A stretch of 30,822 bases of DNA from Verrucomicrobiota bacterium (GCA_009908535.1 JAAAOD010000216.1:1-30822); one strand, 5' to 3'. Positions 7,669-15,850 are shown, counted from the stretch's first letter. Notes: a model not told the origin generated them from the letters alone. Translations and numbers: made by a program.

Positions 7669-9117
7669 CTATCGCTCGCTGCCCTCGAGGACCGTCCCTT
7701 CAGCAATGGCGGGGGGAGGGTCCATGGAGGCCCATTTTTCCACAAAGGCCTCGCGCGAATCCGCAAAGAGAGGACTGATTTCAAAATTGAATTCCGGGAG
7801 GCCCGATTCATCAACTGTTAATTCGGCCCCCGCTTCCCGCAGCCAGCGCGCCCATTCCCGTAACTGGTCCTGTCGGCAGGTTTCCGGTGAATCGAGGCCC
7901 GCGGCGTTTTTCACCGGGCTGAATTCGGATTCCCGGCGCGTTTCGATGATGACCGGATGGGCCGCCTGCGGCAGGGCATCGAAGACAAACTGCTCGAACT
8001 TGATCCCGTTGGGTTCCTCCGGCTTCACCGGGCGCCCGTCGGCGTCGACAGTGGCGATCTTTTTGTTCGCCCGGTGAAAAGGGAGGCGGTGGGAACTGGC
8101 CTTCCCCCCGAGCCGGTCGACAAAGGGCACGTCAAGGACATGAATGGCGATGCTGCCGGCAAGATAGCGCAGCTCCCCGTCCTCGCCGCGCTCCTCCTGC
8201 AGTTCCTTCGGCATGTCGGAATATTCAACGACCAAGGTGGTACCGTCGCGGCGACAGAAATGCCCCACTTTCTCCTCCGGGTAGGCCTTGGGGATCATCT
8301 TGCTCGACATCTCCGAACCGCCAAGGAGGTGAAACCCGATAAAGGCGGGGTCGACGGCCTTGACAAGGGGATTGTCCACCTGGAAGTAGCTGATCGCCTC
8401 AATGCCCCCCGCGCGCATCCGCTCAACGGCTCCGCTGCGCACGAGCGCGCGCAGGGATCCGCCATGGCCGTCGGGACTCATCGCGATGCGGTCCTTGCCG
8501 GCGAGGAGAATCTTGCCCTCGAAGTCCACCGCCGGCATCCGGCCCTGGCGGAAAAAAGCGACCTCTTCGGGATCGAGACCGAAATAATCCGCCTCCTCGA
8601 AGGCGGCCAGCGTCTCTTCGTGATTGAGGCTGCTGGTCATGATGAACCAAGGCAGCCTGCAGCCATAGCGTCGCTGCGTGGCGAGGAGCTTGTCCGCGAA
8701 AACAGCAAAGAGGGGACGCCGGCGCACCGGTGTGACAGGAAAGGTTCCCTTGGGACCTTCGTAACCGAGCCGGGTTCCCTGCCCGCCCGCGACGGTAAAA
8801 GCGGCCACCTTCCCCTGCCGCAAGGCCTCCTCCCCGGCGGTGGCGGCCTCTTTCCAGGGCGCTGGATCCCCGCCGGAACGGGGATGGGGAATGTAGGGTG
8901 CGGGTTCCAGTCCTTCCGCGGAAAAAGCGGCCTCCCCCTCGCCTTTGACGAGGGTGTCGACAAGATGCTGGACCTCGGCAAGGTCGATCTCAGCCGCGTC
9001 GCGGAGCAGCGCCTCGCGTTGCGCCCCGTCCAGTTCGTTCCAGAAAGCGAAAACCTGCCCCTGACCGGCGGCGGCAAAGCGCGCTTTTTCCGTTTCTGCA
9101 AGCTGGGAATCATGCAT
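7669..9117 (-). CDS. UDP-sugar pyrophosphorylase (UAP1/UDPGP family)
   Basis: The protein has 482 residues. The nucleotide-binding loop VAGGQGTRLGYEGPKGTFPV begins at residue 109. It is followed by MTSSLNHEET, YFQVDNPLVK, SSKMIPKAYPEEKVG and ESEFSPVKNAAG, all in the order found in eukaryote-type UDP-N-acetylhexosamine and UDP-glucose pyrophosphorylases. The enzyme makes a UDP-sugar and pyrophosphate from UTP and a sugar-1-phosphate. The SEFSPVKN motif favours the UAP1 branch (UDP-GlcNAc), but the adjacent phosphoglucomutase-like gene leaves UDP-glucose open. An in-frame ATG 12 bases upstream (9129) is equally possible, and neither start has a good ribosome site. It lies between the ftsB-like gene and the mutase gene, probably in one operon. 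Confidence 0.88.
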   Translation of the reverse strand: MHDSQLAETEKARFAAAGQGQVFAFWNELDGAQREALLRDAAEIDLAEVQHLVDTLVKGEGEAAFSAEGLEPAPYIPHPRSGGDPAPWKEAATAGEEALRQGKVAAFTVAGGQGTRLGYEGPKGTFPVTPVRRRPLFAVFADKLLATQRRYGCRLPWFIMTSSLNHEETLAAFEEADYFGLDPEEVAFFRQGRMPAVDFEGKILLAGKDRIAMSPDGHGGSLRALVRSGAVERMRAGGIEAISYFQVDNPLVKAVDPAFIGFHLLGGSEMSSKMIPKAYPEEKVGHFCRRDGTTLVVEYSDMPKELQEERGEDGELRYLAGSIAIHVLDVPFVDRLGGKASSHRLPFHRANKKIATVDADGRPVKPEEPNGIKFEQFVFDALPQAAHPVIIETRRESEFSPVKNAAGLDSPETCRQDQLREWARWLREAGAELTVDESGLPEFNFEISPLFADSREAFVEKWASMDPPPAIAEGTVLEGSER

Positions 9118-9173
9118 AGTGGCGCACATCTTGCCGACGAGCGGCTATATGAAAAGAGAAATTCGGACCGCCC

Positions 9174-9467
9174 TCAGCGATTTCCGAAACGGAAAACGGT
9201 CTCATCCGGTCGGACATAACCAAGGCGTTCCCGCACGACGCGCTCGACAAAGTCCGGGTCATTGAGGAAGGCCCGCAGGTAAGCTTCCTTCTCCTCCCGG
9301 TGTGCCCGCAACTCGGCAAGCCGTTTCTCCGCCCTCGCCTGCTCCTCGCCGAAGGTCTTGTATTCCCGCCACGTCTGCGACCAGACGAGGCCGAGGCCCG
9401 CCATGACGGCCACGAGCAGAAGAAGCAGGAAGAGTCGAAGAAGTCTTGAGGCCAGTCGCAGCATCAT
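9174..9467 (-). CDS. ftsB: FtsB/DivIC-family septum formation initiator
   Basis: The protein has 97 residues: a short basic N-terminus, one membrane helix (about residues 8-30, Leu/Val-rich), then a charged coiled-coil segment (about 36-65). It finishes with DPDFVERVVRERLGYVRPDE, the conserved tail of FtsB/DivIC proteins. These are bitopic inner-membrane proteins that join FtsL and FtsQ in the division complex. Start choice is between two consecutive ATGs (9467 and 9464), and upstream codons to 9605 add non-family sequence. It is first in a minus-strand group with UDP-sugar pyrophosphorylase and phosphohexomutase genes. It is divergent from gspA across 107 bases in which I see no convincing promoter. 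Confidence 0.8.
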   Translation of the reverse strand: MMLRLASRLLRLFLLLLLVAVMAGLGLVWSQTWREYKTFGEEQARAEKRLAELRAHREEKEAYLRAFLNDPDFVERVVRERLGYVRPDETVFRFGNR

Positions 9468-9574
9468 ACAGTGTCGGTTCCGAATGAAAGGTGCATGGCC
9501 GAAACCAAGGATTCCCGCGCATGAATTCCACCCGTGTAAAACTATGGAGAGGCCACAGGGTTTTGTAAAGAGCC

Positions 9575-10384
9575 ATGTATGAAGCCTTTTACGGACTGAA
9601 GGCACGGCCCTTCAACATCACTCCCGACCCGGGGTTTCTTTTTTTGTCCCCCGGTCATCAGGAGGCCTTGCAGCACCTCCGCTACGGCATCGCCGAGAAA
9701 AAAGGCTTCATGGTGCTGACGGGCGAAGTGGGGTGCGGCAAGACGACCCTTTGCCGGCAACTGCTCGCGGAACTGGAGGACAAACCGGTGGAGACGGCAT
9801 TGATCCTGAACCCGCGCGTTTCGGAGACCCAGCTCCTGCAGGCGATCCTGCGGGAACTCGGGGAGGAAAAGGTCAAGCGCGGCCGGCAGGAACTCCTCGA
9901 ACAACTGAACGGCCTCCTGCTGCGCCGGATCTCCGAGGGCAAGGAAATCGTTCTTGTCATCGACGAATCCCAGAACATGAGCTTCGAGGCCCTGGAACAT
10001 GTGCGCCTGCTTTCCAATCTGGAGACAAATACGCAAAAGCTCCTGCAAATCATCCTCATCGGTCAGCCGGAGCTGCGGGAAAAGCTCAAGGAAAGGAAGC
10101 TGCGGCAGCTTCGCCAGCGCATCCTCGTGCAGGCCGACCTCCCGCGCCTCACCCGCGAGGAGACGGGGAAGTACATTCATTACCGGCTTTACCAGGCCGG
10201 TGCAAACGGCCGCCCGGAATTCAGCGGACCGGCCATCGGGAAAATCCACCGGCATTCGCGAGGCATTCCCCGGATCATCAACAACCTTTGCGACAAGGCC
10301 CTGCTGGCCGCCTTTGTCCGTTCCCGTGACAAGGTGGTCTGGCGGGATGTCACCCGCGCCATCCGGGAGAGCGAGCTTTCATGA
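9575..10384 (+). CDS. gspA: GspA/ExeA-type AAA+ ATPase
   Basis: The protein has 269 residues and begins MYEAFYGLKARPFNITPDP, the typical ExeA/GspA start (Y-x-x-F-y-G-L-x-x-x-P-F). Walker A is GEVGCGKTT (50-58) and Walker B is VLVIDE (126-131), followed by QN. The C-terminal part has the RGIPRIINNLCDKAL sensor-type helix region. In Aeromonas, ExeA works with ExeB to insert the type II secretin through peptidoglycan. This copy lacks the membrane and peptidoglycan-binding C-terminal part of full ExeA and stops after the AAA+ module. It overlaps gspB by ATGA (10381-10384), so the two are translationally coupled. No other secretion genes are visible nearby. Confidence 0.88.
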   Translation: MYEAFYGLKARPFNITPDPGFLFLSPGHQEALQHLRYGIAEKKGFMVLTGEVGCGKTTLCRQLLAELEDKPVETALILNPRVSETQLLQAILRELGEEKVKRGRQELLEQLNGLLLRRISEGKEIVLVIDESQNMSFEALEHVRLLSNLETNTQKLLQIILIGQPELREKLKERKLRQLRQRILVQADLPRLTREETGKYIHYRLYQAGANGRPEFSGPAIGKIHRHSRGIPRIINNLCDKALLAAFVRSRDKVVWRDVTRAIRESELS

Positions 10385-11013
10385 GCCTGATCAATGACGC
10401 GTTAAAAAAGGCGGAGGAGGAAAACCGTCGCTCTCCGGACGACGGAGCCGGGAGCCCCCCTCCGGAGGAAACCGTCGCCACCCCGAAGCGGCGCATGCTC
10501 CGGGGTGTCCTTTTCACCCTGTTGCTCGGCGGCTTTGCCACCGCGGCCCTCTCCCTCTATCTCGCGGCCTCCATGCTGGAGGACGAGCCGGCAACGCCCG
10601 TGAAAGAGGAGCCCCTCGCGCGCGCCCCCGAGACGGAGCCTGCGGCGACCCCGTCGGAACCGGATGCGCCCGCCAAAGCGGATGCGTCCGAGGAAACGGT
10701 CGAGCCGGAACCGCTCCCGGAACCGGAACCGCTCCCGGAACCGGAACCTCCTCCTGCCGCGCCACCGGTCGAAAGCGAGCCCGCCCCCGGCCCTGATGCG
10801 GTTCTGGAGGACCGGGTGAAGGGCCTGCAAGTGCGCGGGGTGCTTTCGGGCGGAAAACGCATTCTTCTATATGATCCAGCTGGTGACAGCACCGCCGCCC
10901 TCGAGCCGGGTGACCGCCTTCCCGGCGAACCAAAGCTTCGCCTCGAGGAAATCGGCCAAAGCGAACTGCATTTCATCGATCCCCATGGCAACCGATACAC
11001 CCAGTTCTTCTGA
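10381..11013 (+). CDS. gspB: GspB/ExeB-like secretion accessory protein
   Basis: The protein has 210 residues. The N-terminus MSLINDALKKAEEEN is the short cytoplasmic motif common to GspB-like proteins. It is followed by one membrane helix (about residues 41-64), a Pro-Glu-rich periplasmic linker (about 65-140) with PEPLPEPEPLPEPEP, and a small C-terminal domain (about 143-210: LQVRGVLSGGKRILLYDP...GNRYTQFF). This matches the layout of ExeB/GspB, the partner of ExeA in secretin assembly. The start codon overlaps the gspA stop, and the 3' end overlaps the next gene by 29 bases. Part of the linker is encoded by a short tandem repeat. Confidence 0.82.
   Translation: MSLINDALKKAEEENRRSPDDGAGSPPPEETVATPKRRMLRGVLFTLLLGGFATAALSLYLAASMLEDEPATPVKEEPLARAPETEPAATPSEPDAPAKADASEETVEPEPLPEPEPLPEPEPPPAAPPVESEPAPGPDAVLEDRVKGLQVRGVLSGGKRILLYDPAGDSTAALEPGDRLPGEPKLRLEEIGQSELHFIDPHGNRYTQFF
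10705..10748 (+). repeat. 18-bp in-frame tandem repeat in gspB (about 2.4 copies)
   Basis: The unit CCGGAACCGCTCCCGGAA occurs at 10705-10722 and 10723-10740 with a partial third copy. It encodes the Pro-Glu-Pro-Leu linker repeats of GspB. Its length is a multiple of three, so copy changes would lengthen or shorten the periplasmic linker without breaking the frame. Confidence 0.9.
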
Positions 11014-11866
11014 TCCGGATTCGGGTCCCGGTGACAAGCAACGGCCGGAAAAAAAGGCCCCTAAAAAACAACCGCGGATCGCCCTCCGCAAACTGCCTCC
11101 CGGCAGACGAGGGCCCCCGTCCGAGAACTCAGCCGAAACGCCTCCCAAACCTCGACCGGAGAGCGAAAGCGAACCGCCGAAGCCGTTGCCCCGGCAGCCG
11201 CGCCATCTGGGAACCAGGCCTGTCAAAGCCGCCCCGGAAGCCACCGAGGCCCCGCTTTCGACAAAGGAGGTGAAGAAGGGGAAGACCGCTCCCGCACTAA
11301 AGCCCCGTGCCTACGGCAGCGCCCCTGCCGGGGAGGACAAGGGGGACAAGAAAGGACCGAAGCAGGAGAAAAAGGATTCGAAGCGGCCGCTTTTTCTCGT
11401 TGCTCTCCTCGCCATCACAGCCGCCGGTTTTCTGGTTCCATGGAATCCTCTCAGCCCTTTTTCCGAGGGGAAGCGAAACGAGCCGGTGTGGAAGGAAGAA
11501 GGCGCTCCCCTCCCGGCAGGGCACGGCGCCGAAGCCACTGCTCCGCAACCGCCCGCCGCCGATCCCGGCCAGCCTTCCGGAGCGGCCCCGGAACCGCTCG
11601 ACGCGGCGGAGAAAGGCGGCCCCGAGCCGCGGATCAAAACCGTCGCCGGCCTGCTCCAGCAGCTGCGGACGGTTCCGCTCCACGTCTCCCGCGAGCCCCG
11701 CGGTCTCTTTATTGACCGGGTATTCTATCCTCTTGACAGTGTGATCGAACCGGAAACCGGACTGCGCCTCATTTCCCTCCAGCCGGATATCCGGCGGCCC
11801 GTGGCGGTGTTTTTGACCCCGGACGGCCAGCCGCATTCGCTTCCCCTCCCGGAAAATCGTCCGTAA
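10985..11866 (+). CDS. Single-pass membrane protein of the gspAB operon, family unknown
   Basis: The protein has 293 residues from the ATG at 10985, which lies inside the last 29 bases of gspB. No strong ribosome site is visible, so the start is tentative. Residues 1-133 are Lys/Pro/Arg/Ser-rich and look disordered and cytoplasmic. One membrane helix covers about 134-153 (LFLVALLAITAAGFLVPW), and a Pro/Ala-rich stretch follows. The compact C-terminal segment (about 215-293) contains LQQLRTVPLHV, FIDRVFYPLDSVI and ETGLRLISLQP. The order (disordered N-terminus, helix, Pro-rich linker, small beta-rich end) mirrors GspB next door, and the tail weakly resembles the GspB C-terminal domain. It may be a diverged paralogue or a third component of the same envelope complex. 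That is inference, and I do not recognise a named family. Confidence 0.7.
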   Translation: MATDTPSSSDPDSGPGDKQRPEKKAPKKQPRIALRKLPPGRRGPPSENSAETPPKPRPESESEPPKPLPRQPRHLGTRPVKAAPEATEAPLSTKEVKKGKTAPALKPRAYGSAPAGEDKGDKKGPKQEKKDSKRPLFLVALLAITAAGFLVPWNPLSPFSEGKRNEPVWKEEGAPLPAGHGAEATAPQPPAADPGQPSGAAPEPLDAAEKGGPEPRIKTVAGLLQQLRTVPLHVSREPRGLFIDRVFYPLDSVIEPETGLRLISLQPDIRRPVAVFLTPDGQPHSLPLPENRP

Positions 11867-11875
11867 CGCCTAGGC

Positions 11876-13138
11876 TTACGGGCCGCGAAGAAGAATGGAA
11901 CCGGATGGCTGCTCCGCCTCCACGCCCGTTGGTTCCGCAGTGATGAGGATTTCCGCCGGGGTAAAGTTGGCTTCGTCCACGGAATAAAAGAAGGAGCCGC
12001 TGCCGTTTTCCAGTTCGGGAACTTCCCCGACGGGCAGGTACGGCTCGAGCTCGCTGGAACGAACCCAGAGAACGGCCTCCCTGCCCTCGGCGGGATCCGG
12101 AAGATTATAGACGTCGAGGAAGCCTTTCTGTTCATCGTCCCGCCAGACGGTGAATCCGGCGGCCTCCCCGTCGAAGGGAAGTTCCTCCCCTGTCGCTTCC
12201 TCTCCCGGTTCCGTCCCAGCGGGTTCCGCCGGGGCGGCATCCGCCTCCGGCGGGGAAGCCGGCGATTCCCCGGGAAGCAGTTCCTTTGCCTGGCGGGCGA
12301 AGGGGGTCAAAGCGGCCTCTTCGGCGAGCTGGCCGGGAGACTGCACCCCCGCTCCCTCGACCACCGGCCCGAAAAAGTTCTCCCGGTCCGCTCCGGCGAT
12401 ATTTTCCTCTCCGGTAAGAAAGCGTCCGGCAAGGTCCCCGAACCCGCGGTGGGAGCGATTCTGCGCGAGGGCCTCCGCATCCATCATCTCGATGACGGTA
12501 AAGCGGCTGAGGCCTTCGCTGCTCTGGAAAAACGGACGCAGCCGGGCCGCGAGGCGCCCGTATTCACGCATCCATTCGACACCGCGAGCAACGAGTTCCT
12601 CGTTGCGCTCCCGCGCCTCCTCCAGTTCCGTGTTCGTCTCCCTGAGGCGCGATTCCCGCTCCTGCAGGTCGCTCCGGAGCCGCTCGATCCGCGCCGCCAG
12701 CTGCTGCGGGGACGCCTCCCCTCCCTGCCCGACGCTGGCGGAATCGCGCGGCAGGTTGCCGCCGCGCTCGCGTACGCTGTCTGCGGTCGCATCGCTGATT
12801 TCGCGCAGGAGAAAGAGATTGACGACAAGGAGGAAAACCGCCGCCGCAGCCCATGCGAAGGACCAGGGAAAGCGTTGACGGACGGGGAGCTCGGAGCGAA
12901 CTGCCGGAATGGTGATGCCGTTGTCGATACGCCGGTGGATCGCCTTGCGCAGGTCTTCACGGTGCGGCGGCGAATCGAGATCCCTTGCCGGCATGTGCAG
13001 GCTGTCCCGCAGCTCGCGGACAAAACGACGCAATTCCGGATCCTCCTTCAACTGCCCTTCAAAGGCCTCCCGCTCTTCCGGGGAGAGAAGATCCAGCACA
13101 TAGGAGCTGGCGTTTTCCTCTTTGCGTTCGTCAATCAT
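11876..13138 (-). CDS. RskA-type anti-sigma factor with coiled-coil insert
   Basis: The protein has 420 residues. The N-terminal part has YVLDLLSPEEREAFEGQLKE, the start of the anti-sigma domain typical of RskA-like proteins. One membrane helix lies at about residues 92-112. It is followed by a long charged coiled coil (about 145-185, Arg/Glu/Leu heptads), a Pro/Ala/Glu-rich stretch, and a C-terminal domain (about 330-420) whose end ITAEPTGVEAEQPSGSILL matches the RskA C-terminus (EP.G...P.G.v.L.G). It should sit in the inner membrane and hold the partner sigma factor until a periplasmic signal arrives. The ATG at 13138 overlaps the sigma gene by 8 bases, and the frame upstream to 13177 has no family match. 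No zinc-binding HxxxCxxC motif is seen. The coiled coil makes it longer than classical RskA (about 230 residues). It is convergent with the gsp operon, with 9 bases between stops. Confidence 0.85.
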   Translation of the reverse strand: MIDERKEENASSYVLDLLSPEEREAFEGQLKEDPELRRFVRELRDSLHMPARDLDSPPHREDLRKAIHRRIDNGITIPAVRSELPVRQRFPWSFAWAAAAVFLLVVNLFLLREISDATADSVRERGGNLPRDSASVGQGGEASPQQLAARIERLRSDLQERESRLRETNTELEEARERNEELVARGVEWMREYGRLAARLRPFFQSSEGLSRFTVIEMMDAEALAQNRSHRGFGDLAGRFLTGEENIAGADRENFFGPVVEGAGVQSPGQLAEEAALTPFARQAKELLPGESPASPPEADAAPAEPAGTEPGEEATGEELPFDGEAAGFTVWRDDEQKGFLDVYNLPDPAEGREAVLWVRSSELEPYLPVGEVPELENGSGSFFYSVDEANFTPAEILITAEPTGVEAEQPSGSILLRGP

Positions 13139-13715
13139 TGTTCCCCAGATAGGCCTCCCGCAGTTTCCGCAGGCCACGCCGCAGATCCGATTTTACGGTT
13201 CCGAGTGGTCTGTCGAGCGTTTCCGAAATTTCGTGGTGGGTGTACCCAGAAAAGAAAGCCAGTTCCATCGCCTCCCTCTGCGCGGGAGAGAGCAGATCGA
13301 AATAGCGCTGCATCCAGACCCATTCCAGGCGCGCGTCACTCTCGGGATATCCATGGGAAGATATGTCCGCGATCCGCTCCGCTTGTTCCACTTCTCCAGC
13401 AAGAATCTGCACGCGGCGCCGGCGCGCCCGCAGCCGGTCAATGGCCATTCTTTTTCCAATGGTGAGGAGGTAGCTGAACGGCTTCCCGAGTTGAGGATCG
13501 TACTGGCCCGCCTGCCGGTAGATCCGGACGAAAACATCCTGCAGGATTTCCTCGGCGGATTCCTGCTGGCGCAGGATTCCGTTGAGGAAATGAAGCAGGG
13601 GCCGATGGTAGAGGTCGTATAACTTGTCGAGGTCCTCCTCCCTTCCCTCCGCCATGCCCCGGAAACAATCCGCGGCATGGCGGTCCTCGCTGGAAAACTC
13701 GGGTGGATACGGCAT
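13131..13715 (-). CDS. ECF RNA polymerase sigma factor (SigK/RskA-partner type)
   Basis: The protein has 194 residues. Sigma region 2 spans about 31-100 (LYDLYHRPLLHF, SAEEILQDVFVRIYRQAGQYD, PFSYLLTIGKRMAIDRLRARRRR). Region 4 spans about 140-190 (LSPAQREAMELAFFSGYTHHEISETL, then RPLGTVKSDLRRGLRKLR, the promoter -35 recognition helix). Regions 1.2 and 3 are absent, as in ECF sigma factors. It directs RNA polymerase to a small regulon, commonly including its own operon. The start at 13715 has GGGGAG about 5 bases upstream. The gene overlaps the anti-sigma gene and follows the outer-membrane protein gene by 23 bases, so all three probably share a transcript. Confidence 0.92.
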   Translation of the reverse strand: MPYPPEFSSEDRHAADCFRGMAEGREEDLDKLYDLYHRPLLHFLNGILRQQESAEEILQDVFVRIYRQAGQYDPQLGKPFSYLLTIGKRMAIDRLRARRRRVQILAGEVEQAERIADISSHGYPESDARLEWVWMQRYFDLLSPAQREAMELAFFSGYTHHEISETLDRPLGTVKSDLRRGLRKLREAYLGNND

Positions 13716-13738
13716 ACCGGCTCCCCGGCCGAAGGAGC

Positions 13739-14653
13739 TCAGAAGGAATAGCCGATGCGGAGGCCGAGGCGCAAGGTTTCTTCAAGGTCGCTTGCAAAGA
13801 CCTCCCTGCCCCCCTGCCAGAGGGTCGACTCGCGTGCGAAGAGGTACTGCAGGGTTGGCCGGATCTCCCACCCCTCCGCGAATTCGATGGACGCGGCCAG
13901 GCCGGCCGCCACCTGCTCCTCCTCGTAAGCCGTTTCGACACCGGCGGCCTCGCCTAGGTGATGAATCTCGGATACATATTCCACGAAGGACGTGAGCGTC
14001 TGCAGCCAGTCGGTTTCTGGCCGGTAATCGAGAAAGATCCCGTTCCGCGTGCGCAGGGTCCAGCGCTCGTCAATGAGCCAGGTAAGACCGATGAACGGCA
14101 GCCAGTCGTCGTCCACGCCGGCCGGATTGTCCTGATAGCGAAGACCGGCGGTCAGGAACAGGCTTTCGGAATAGCGATAACTGACCCCGGCACCGAGGTC
14201 GTAGCCGATCGCATCGGCCAGATCGGCGTCGCCGAAGGAGGAATCCGTGGCGTAGCTGCTTTCCAGTCCAAGGTAGATCGTAGCCCCCCACTGCTGGCGC
14301 GGATCCGTCGTCCAGAGACCGGAAAGCGCGACCGACTCCACCTCCTCGAACAGGGATGCGGAAGCCAGCCCGGCGTAAAAAGCGCCCCCGCTCCAATCCG
14401 CTTCCTTTTGCCCATAGGAAGCATCGAACGCCAGCTGCCCCCCGGCTCCCCGCCAGAAGGTCTCCAGCCCGAGCGTCCATTCCCTGGATTCCAACCCGGC
14501 CCCGCCCGCTACCTCCTCGGTAACCGCATCCCCGGTGGTAATGACCTCGAAATACGGCTCAAATCCGACCCCTCCCTGCTGGCCATGGAGAGGGAAGGAG
14601 GCGGAGGAAAACAATACGGAGGCGATCCCGAGCCGGAGGGTGGTCTTTTTCAT
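13739..14653 (-). CDS. Predicted outer-membrane beta-barrel protein
   Basis: The protein has 304 residues with a Sec signal peptide (MKKTTLRLGIASVLFSSASF..., likely cut after LHG near residue 24). The rest is rich in alternating aromatic and small residues with many short Gly/Tyr/Trp-containing strands (for example DLGAGVSYRYSESLFLTAGLRY). It ends RLGLRIGYSF with a C-terminal Phe, the usual recognition signal for outer-membrane assembly. I do not recognise a named family with certainty. I chose the ATG at 14653 because the signal peptide starts there, and the upstream frame to 14896 crosses into the divergent sigma gene. It lies 23 bases before an ECF sigma gene and is probably part of that regulon. 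Its 5' side faces the second ECF operon across 124 bases. Confidence 0.82.
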   Translation of the reverse strand: MKKTTLRLGIASVLFSSASFPLHGQQGGVGFEPYFEVITTGDAVTEEVAGGAGLESREWTLGLETFWRGAGGQLAFDASYGQKEADWSGGAFYAGLASASLFEEVESVALSGLWTTDPRQQWGATIYLGLESSYATDSSFGDADLADAIGYDLGAGVSYRYSESLFLTAGLRYQDNPAGVDDDWLPFIGLTWLIDERWTLRTRNGIFLDYRPETDWLQTLTSFVEYVSEIHHLGEAAGVETAYEEEQVAAGLAASIEFAEGWEIRPTLQYLFARESTLWQGGREVFASDLEETLRLGLRIGYSF

Positions 14654-14777
14654 ACAAAGAAGGGGGCAGCAGAAGACGCTTTCTGGCAAGTCCGGAACGC
14701 GGGCTTGCGAAGAGAAAACCTTTTCCCTTGCAACCTCCGGATCGGAATCGCGTTTTATTGCCGGAGAACCCGTCCGC

Positions 14778-15335
14778 ATGCCCGCCACCGAACCAGCCCC
14801 GCCCGATGAGGATGCGATGCTCATGTTGCGCCTGCGGGGAGGAGACGAAGCCGCCCTCGTCCAGCTCGTGGAGCGCTGGCAGACCCCTCTCCTCAACTTC
14901 TTTTACCGTTCCCTCCAGTCGCGGGAATCAGCCGAAGACCTCACGCAGATGGTCTTTGTCCGCCTCTACCGGGCCGCCGGCCGCTATGAGCAGCGCGCCC
15001 GCTTCAGCACCTTTCTCTTCCAGATTGCGCGGCGCCTCCTTATCAACGAGTTTCGCCGTCAACAGCGCAAGCCGCTGGATCCCCAGGATCCCGTCGACCT
15101 GCACGCCGTGTCCTCCGATTCCGCCGCGCGGCACTACCGCGAGCTGGAGGAGGCTTTTGAACAAGCCCTGCCCAAGCTCCCCGAAAACCAGCGCACCGCC
15201 ATTCTCCTCCTCAAACAACAGGAACTCAGCTACCAGGAAATCGCCGATATCATGGAAGCCAGTGAGAGCGCCGTGAAGACGTGGATTTTCCGCGCACGCC
15301 AATTTCTGAAACAAGAATTGAAAGACCTTGTTTAA
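14778..15335 (+). CDS. ECF RNA polymerase sigma factor (RpoE-like)
   Basis: The protein has 185 residues. Region 2 is visible from about residue 24 (DEAALVQLVERWQTPLLNFFYR, SAEDLTQMVFVRLYRAAGRY, FSTFLFQIARRLLINEFRR). Region 4 is from about 130 (LPKLPENQRTAILLLKQQEL, SYQEIADIMEASESAVKTWI, FRARQFLKQEL). The architecture is a plain two-domain ECF sigma factor. The ATG at 14778 gives a family-like start (PPDEDAMLMLRLRGGDE) with GGAG 11 bases upstream. The frame continues upstream to 14535, but that would run into the divergent outer-membrane gene. A putative anti-sigma gene follows after 14 bases and an exported protein after that. It is not closely similar to the sigma factor 1 kb away, so this is not a simple tandem duplication. 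Confidence 0.92.
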   Translation: MPATEPAPPDEDAMLMLRLRGGDEAALVQLVERWQTPLLNFFYRSLQSRESAEDLTQMVFVRLYRAAGRYEQRARFSTFLFQIARRLLINEFRRQQRKPLDPQDPVDLHAVSSDSAARHYRELEEAFEQALPKLPENQRTAILLLKQQELSYQEIADIMEASESAVKTWIFRARQFLKQELKDLV

Positions 15336-15349
15336 CCCTCAGCAGCATC

Positions 15350-15847
15350 ATGGCCCGAAACGATTCCAGTCCCTCCGATCTCCCCCCCCACCTCGAAGCC
15401 TGGCTCCACAGCCAACCGCTGCAAGCCGACCGCAAAATGGCCGCCTCCGTCCTGCGAAAGATCCGTGAAGAGGATGCCGAGCGGCGCTTTGAGGAGACCC
15501 TCGATGGTTGGATGCGGCCGCTTCCGCACCTCTATGTCCCTTCCTTGGCCGAGCAGGTGCGCGAAAATGTCCGGAACGCCTCCCGGACTGCCCCCGCCCC
15601 CTTCTGGTTCCGGTGGGGGCCACCGGTCGCCGCCGCGGCCACTCTCCTCGTTGCCTTCATCGGTTTCCGCATGGATGCCCCCTCCACGGCCACCCTTCCT
15701 CCGCCGGCCGAAAACAGTCTGGTCGGCTCCGTCCCGGTTGAAGATGAAAACCTCACCCGCATTTTCGCCCTCGCAAGCAACTTGCAAAGCGAAGTCGATG
15801 TCTCCAAGGTTCGCTCCGACGAAGCCCTCGCGTTCCTCATGGAGTAA
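15350..15847 (+). CDS. Putative anti-sigma factor, single-pass membrane protein
   Basis: The protein has 165 residues: a cytoplasmic N-terminal part of about 90 residues, one membrane helix (about 87-107, GPPVAAAATLLVAFIGF), then a short periplasmic tail with EDENLTRIFALASNLQSEVDVSKVRSDEALAFLME. It has no recognisable zinc anti-sigma motif. Its role is inferred from position directly after an ECF sigma gene (14 bases) and before an exported protein, and from the bitopic layout. The partner sigma factor is expected to bind the N-terminal region. The start at 15350 has no clear ribosome site, but upstream codons would overlap the sigma gene. If it is not an anti-sigma factor, it is a membrane protein of unknown role in the same operon. 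Confidence 0.72.
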   Translation: MARNDSSPSDLPPHLEAWLHSQPLQADRKMAASVLRKIREEDAERRFEETLDGWMRPLPHLYVPSLAEQVRENVRNASRTAPAPFWFRWGPPVAAAATLLVAFIGFRMDAPSTATLPPPAENSLVGSVPVEDENLTRIFALASNLQSEVDVSKVRSDEALAFLME

Positions 15848-15850
15848 TTG

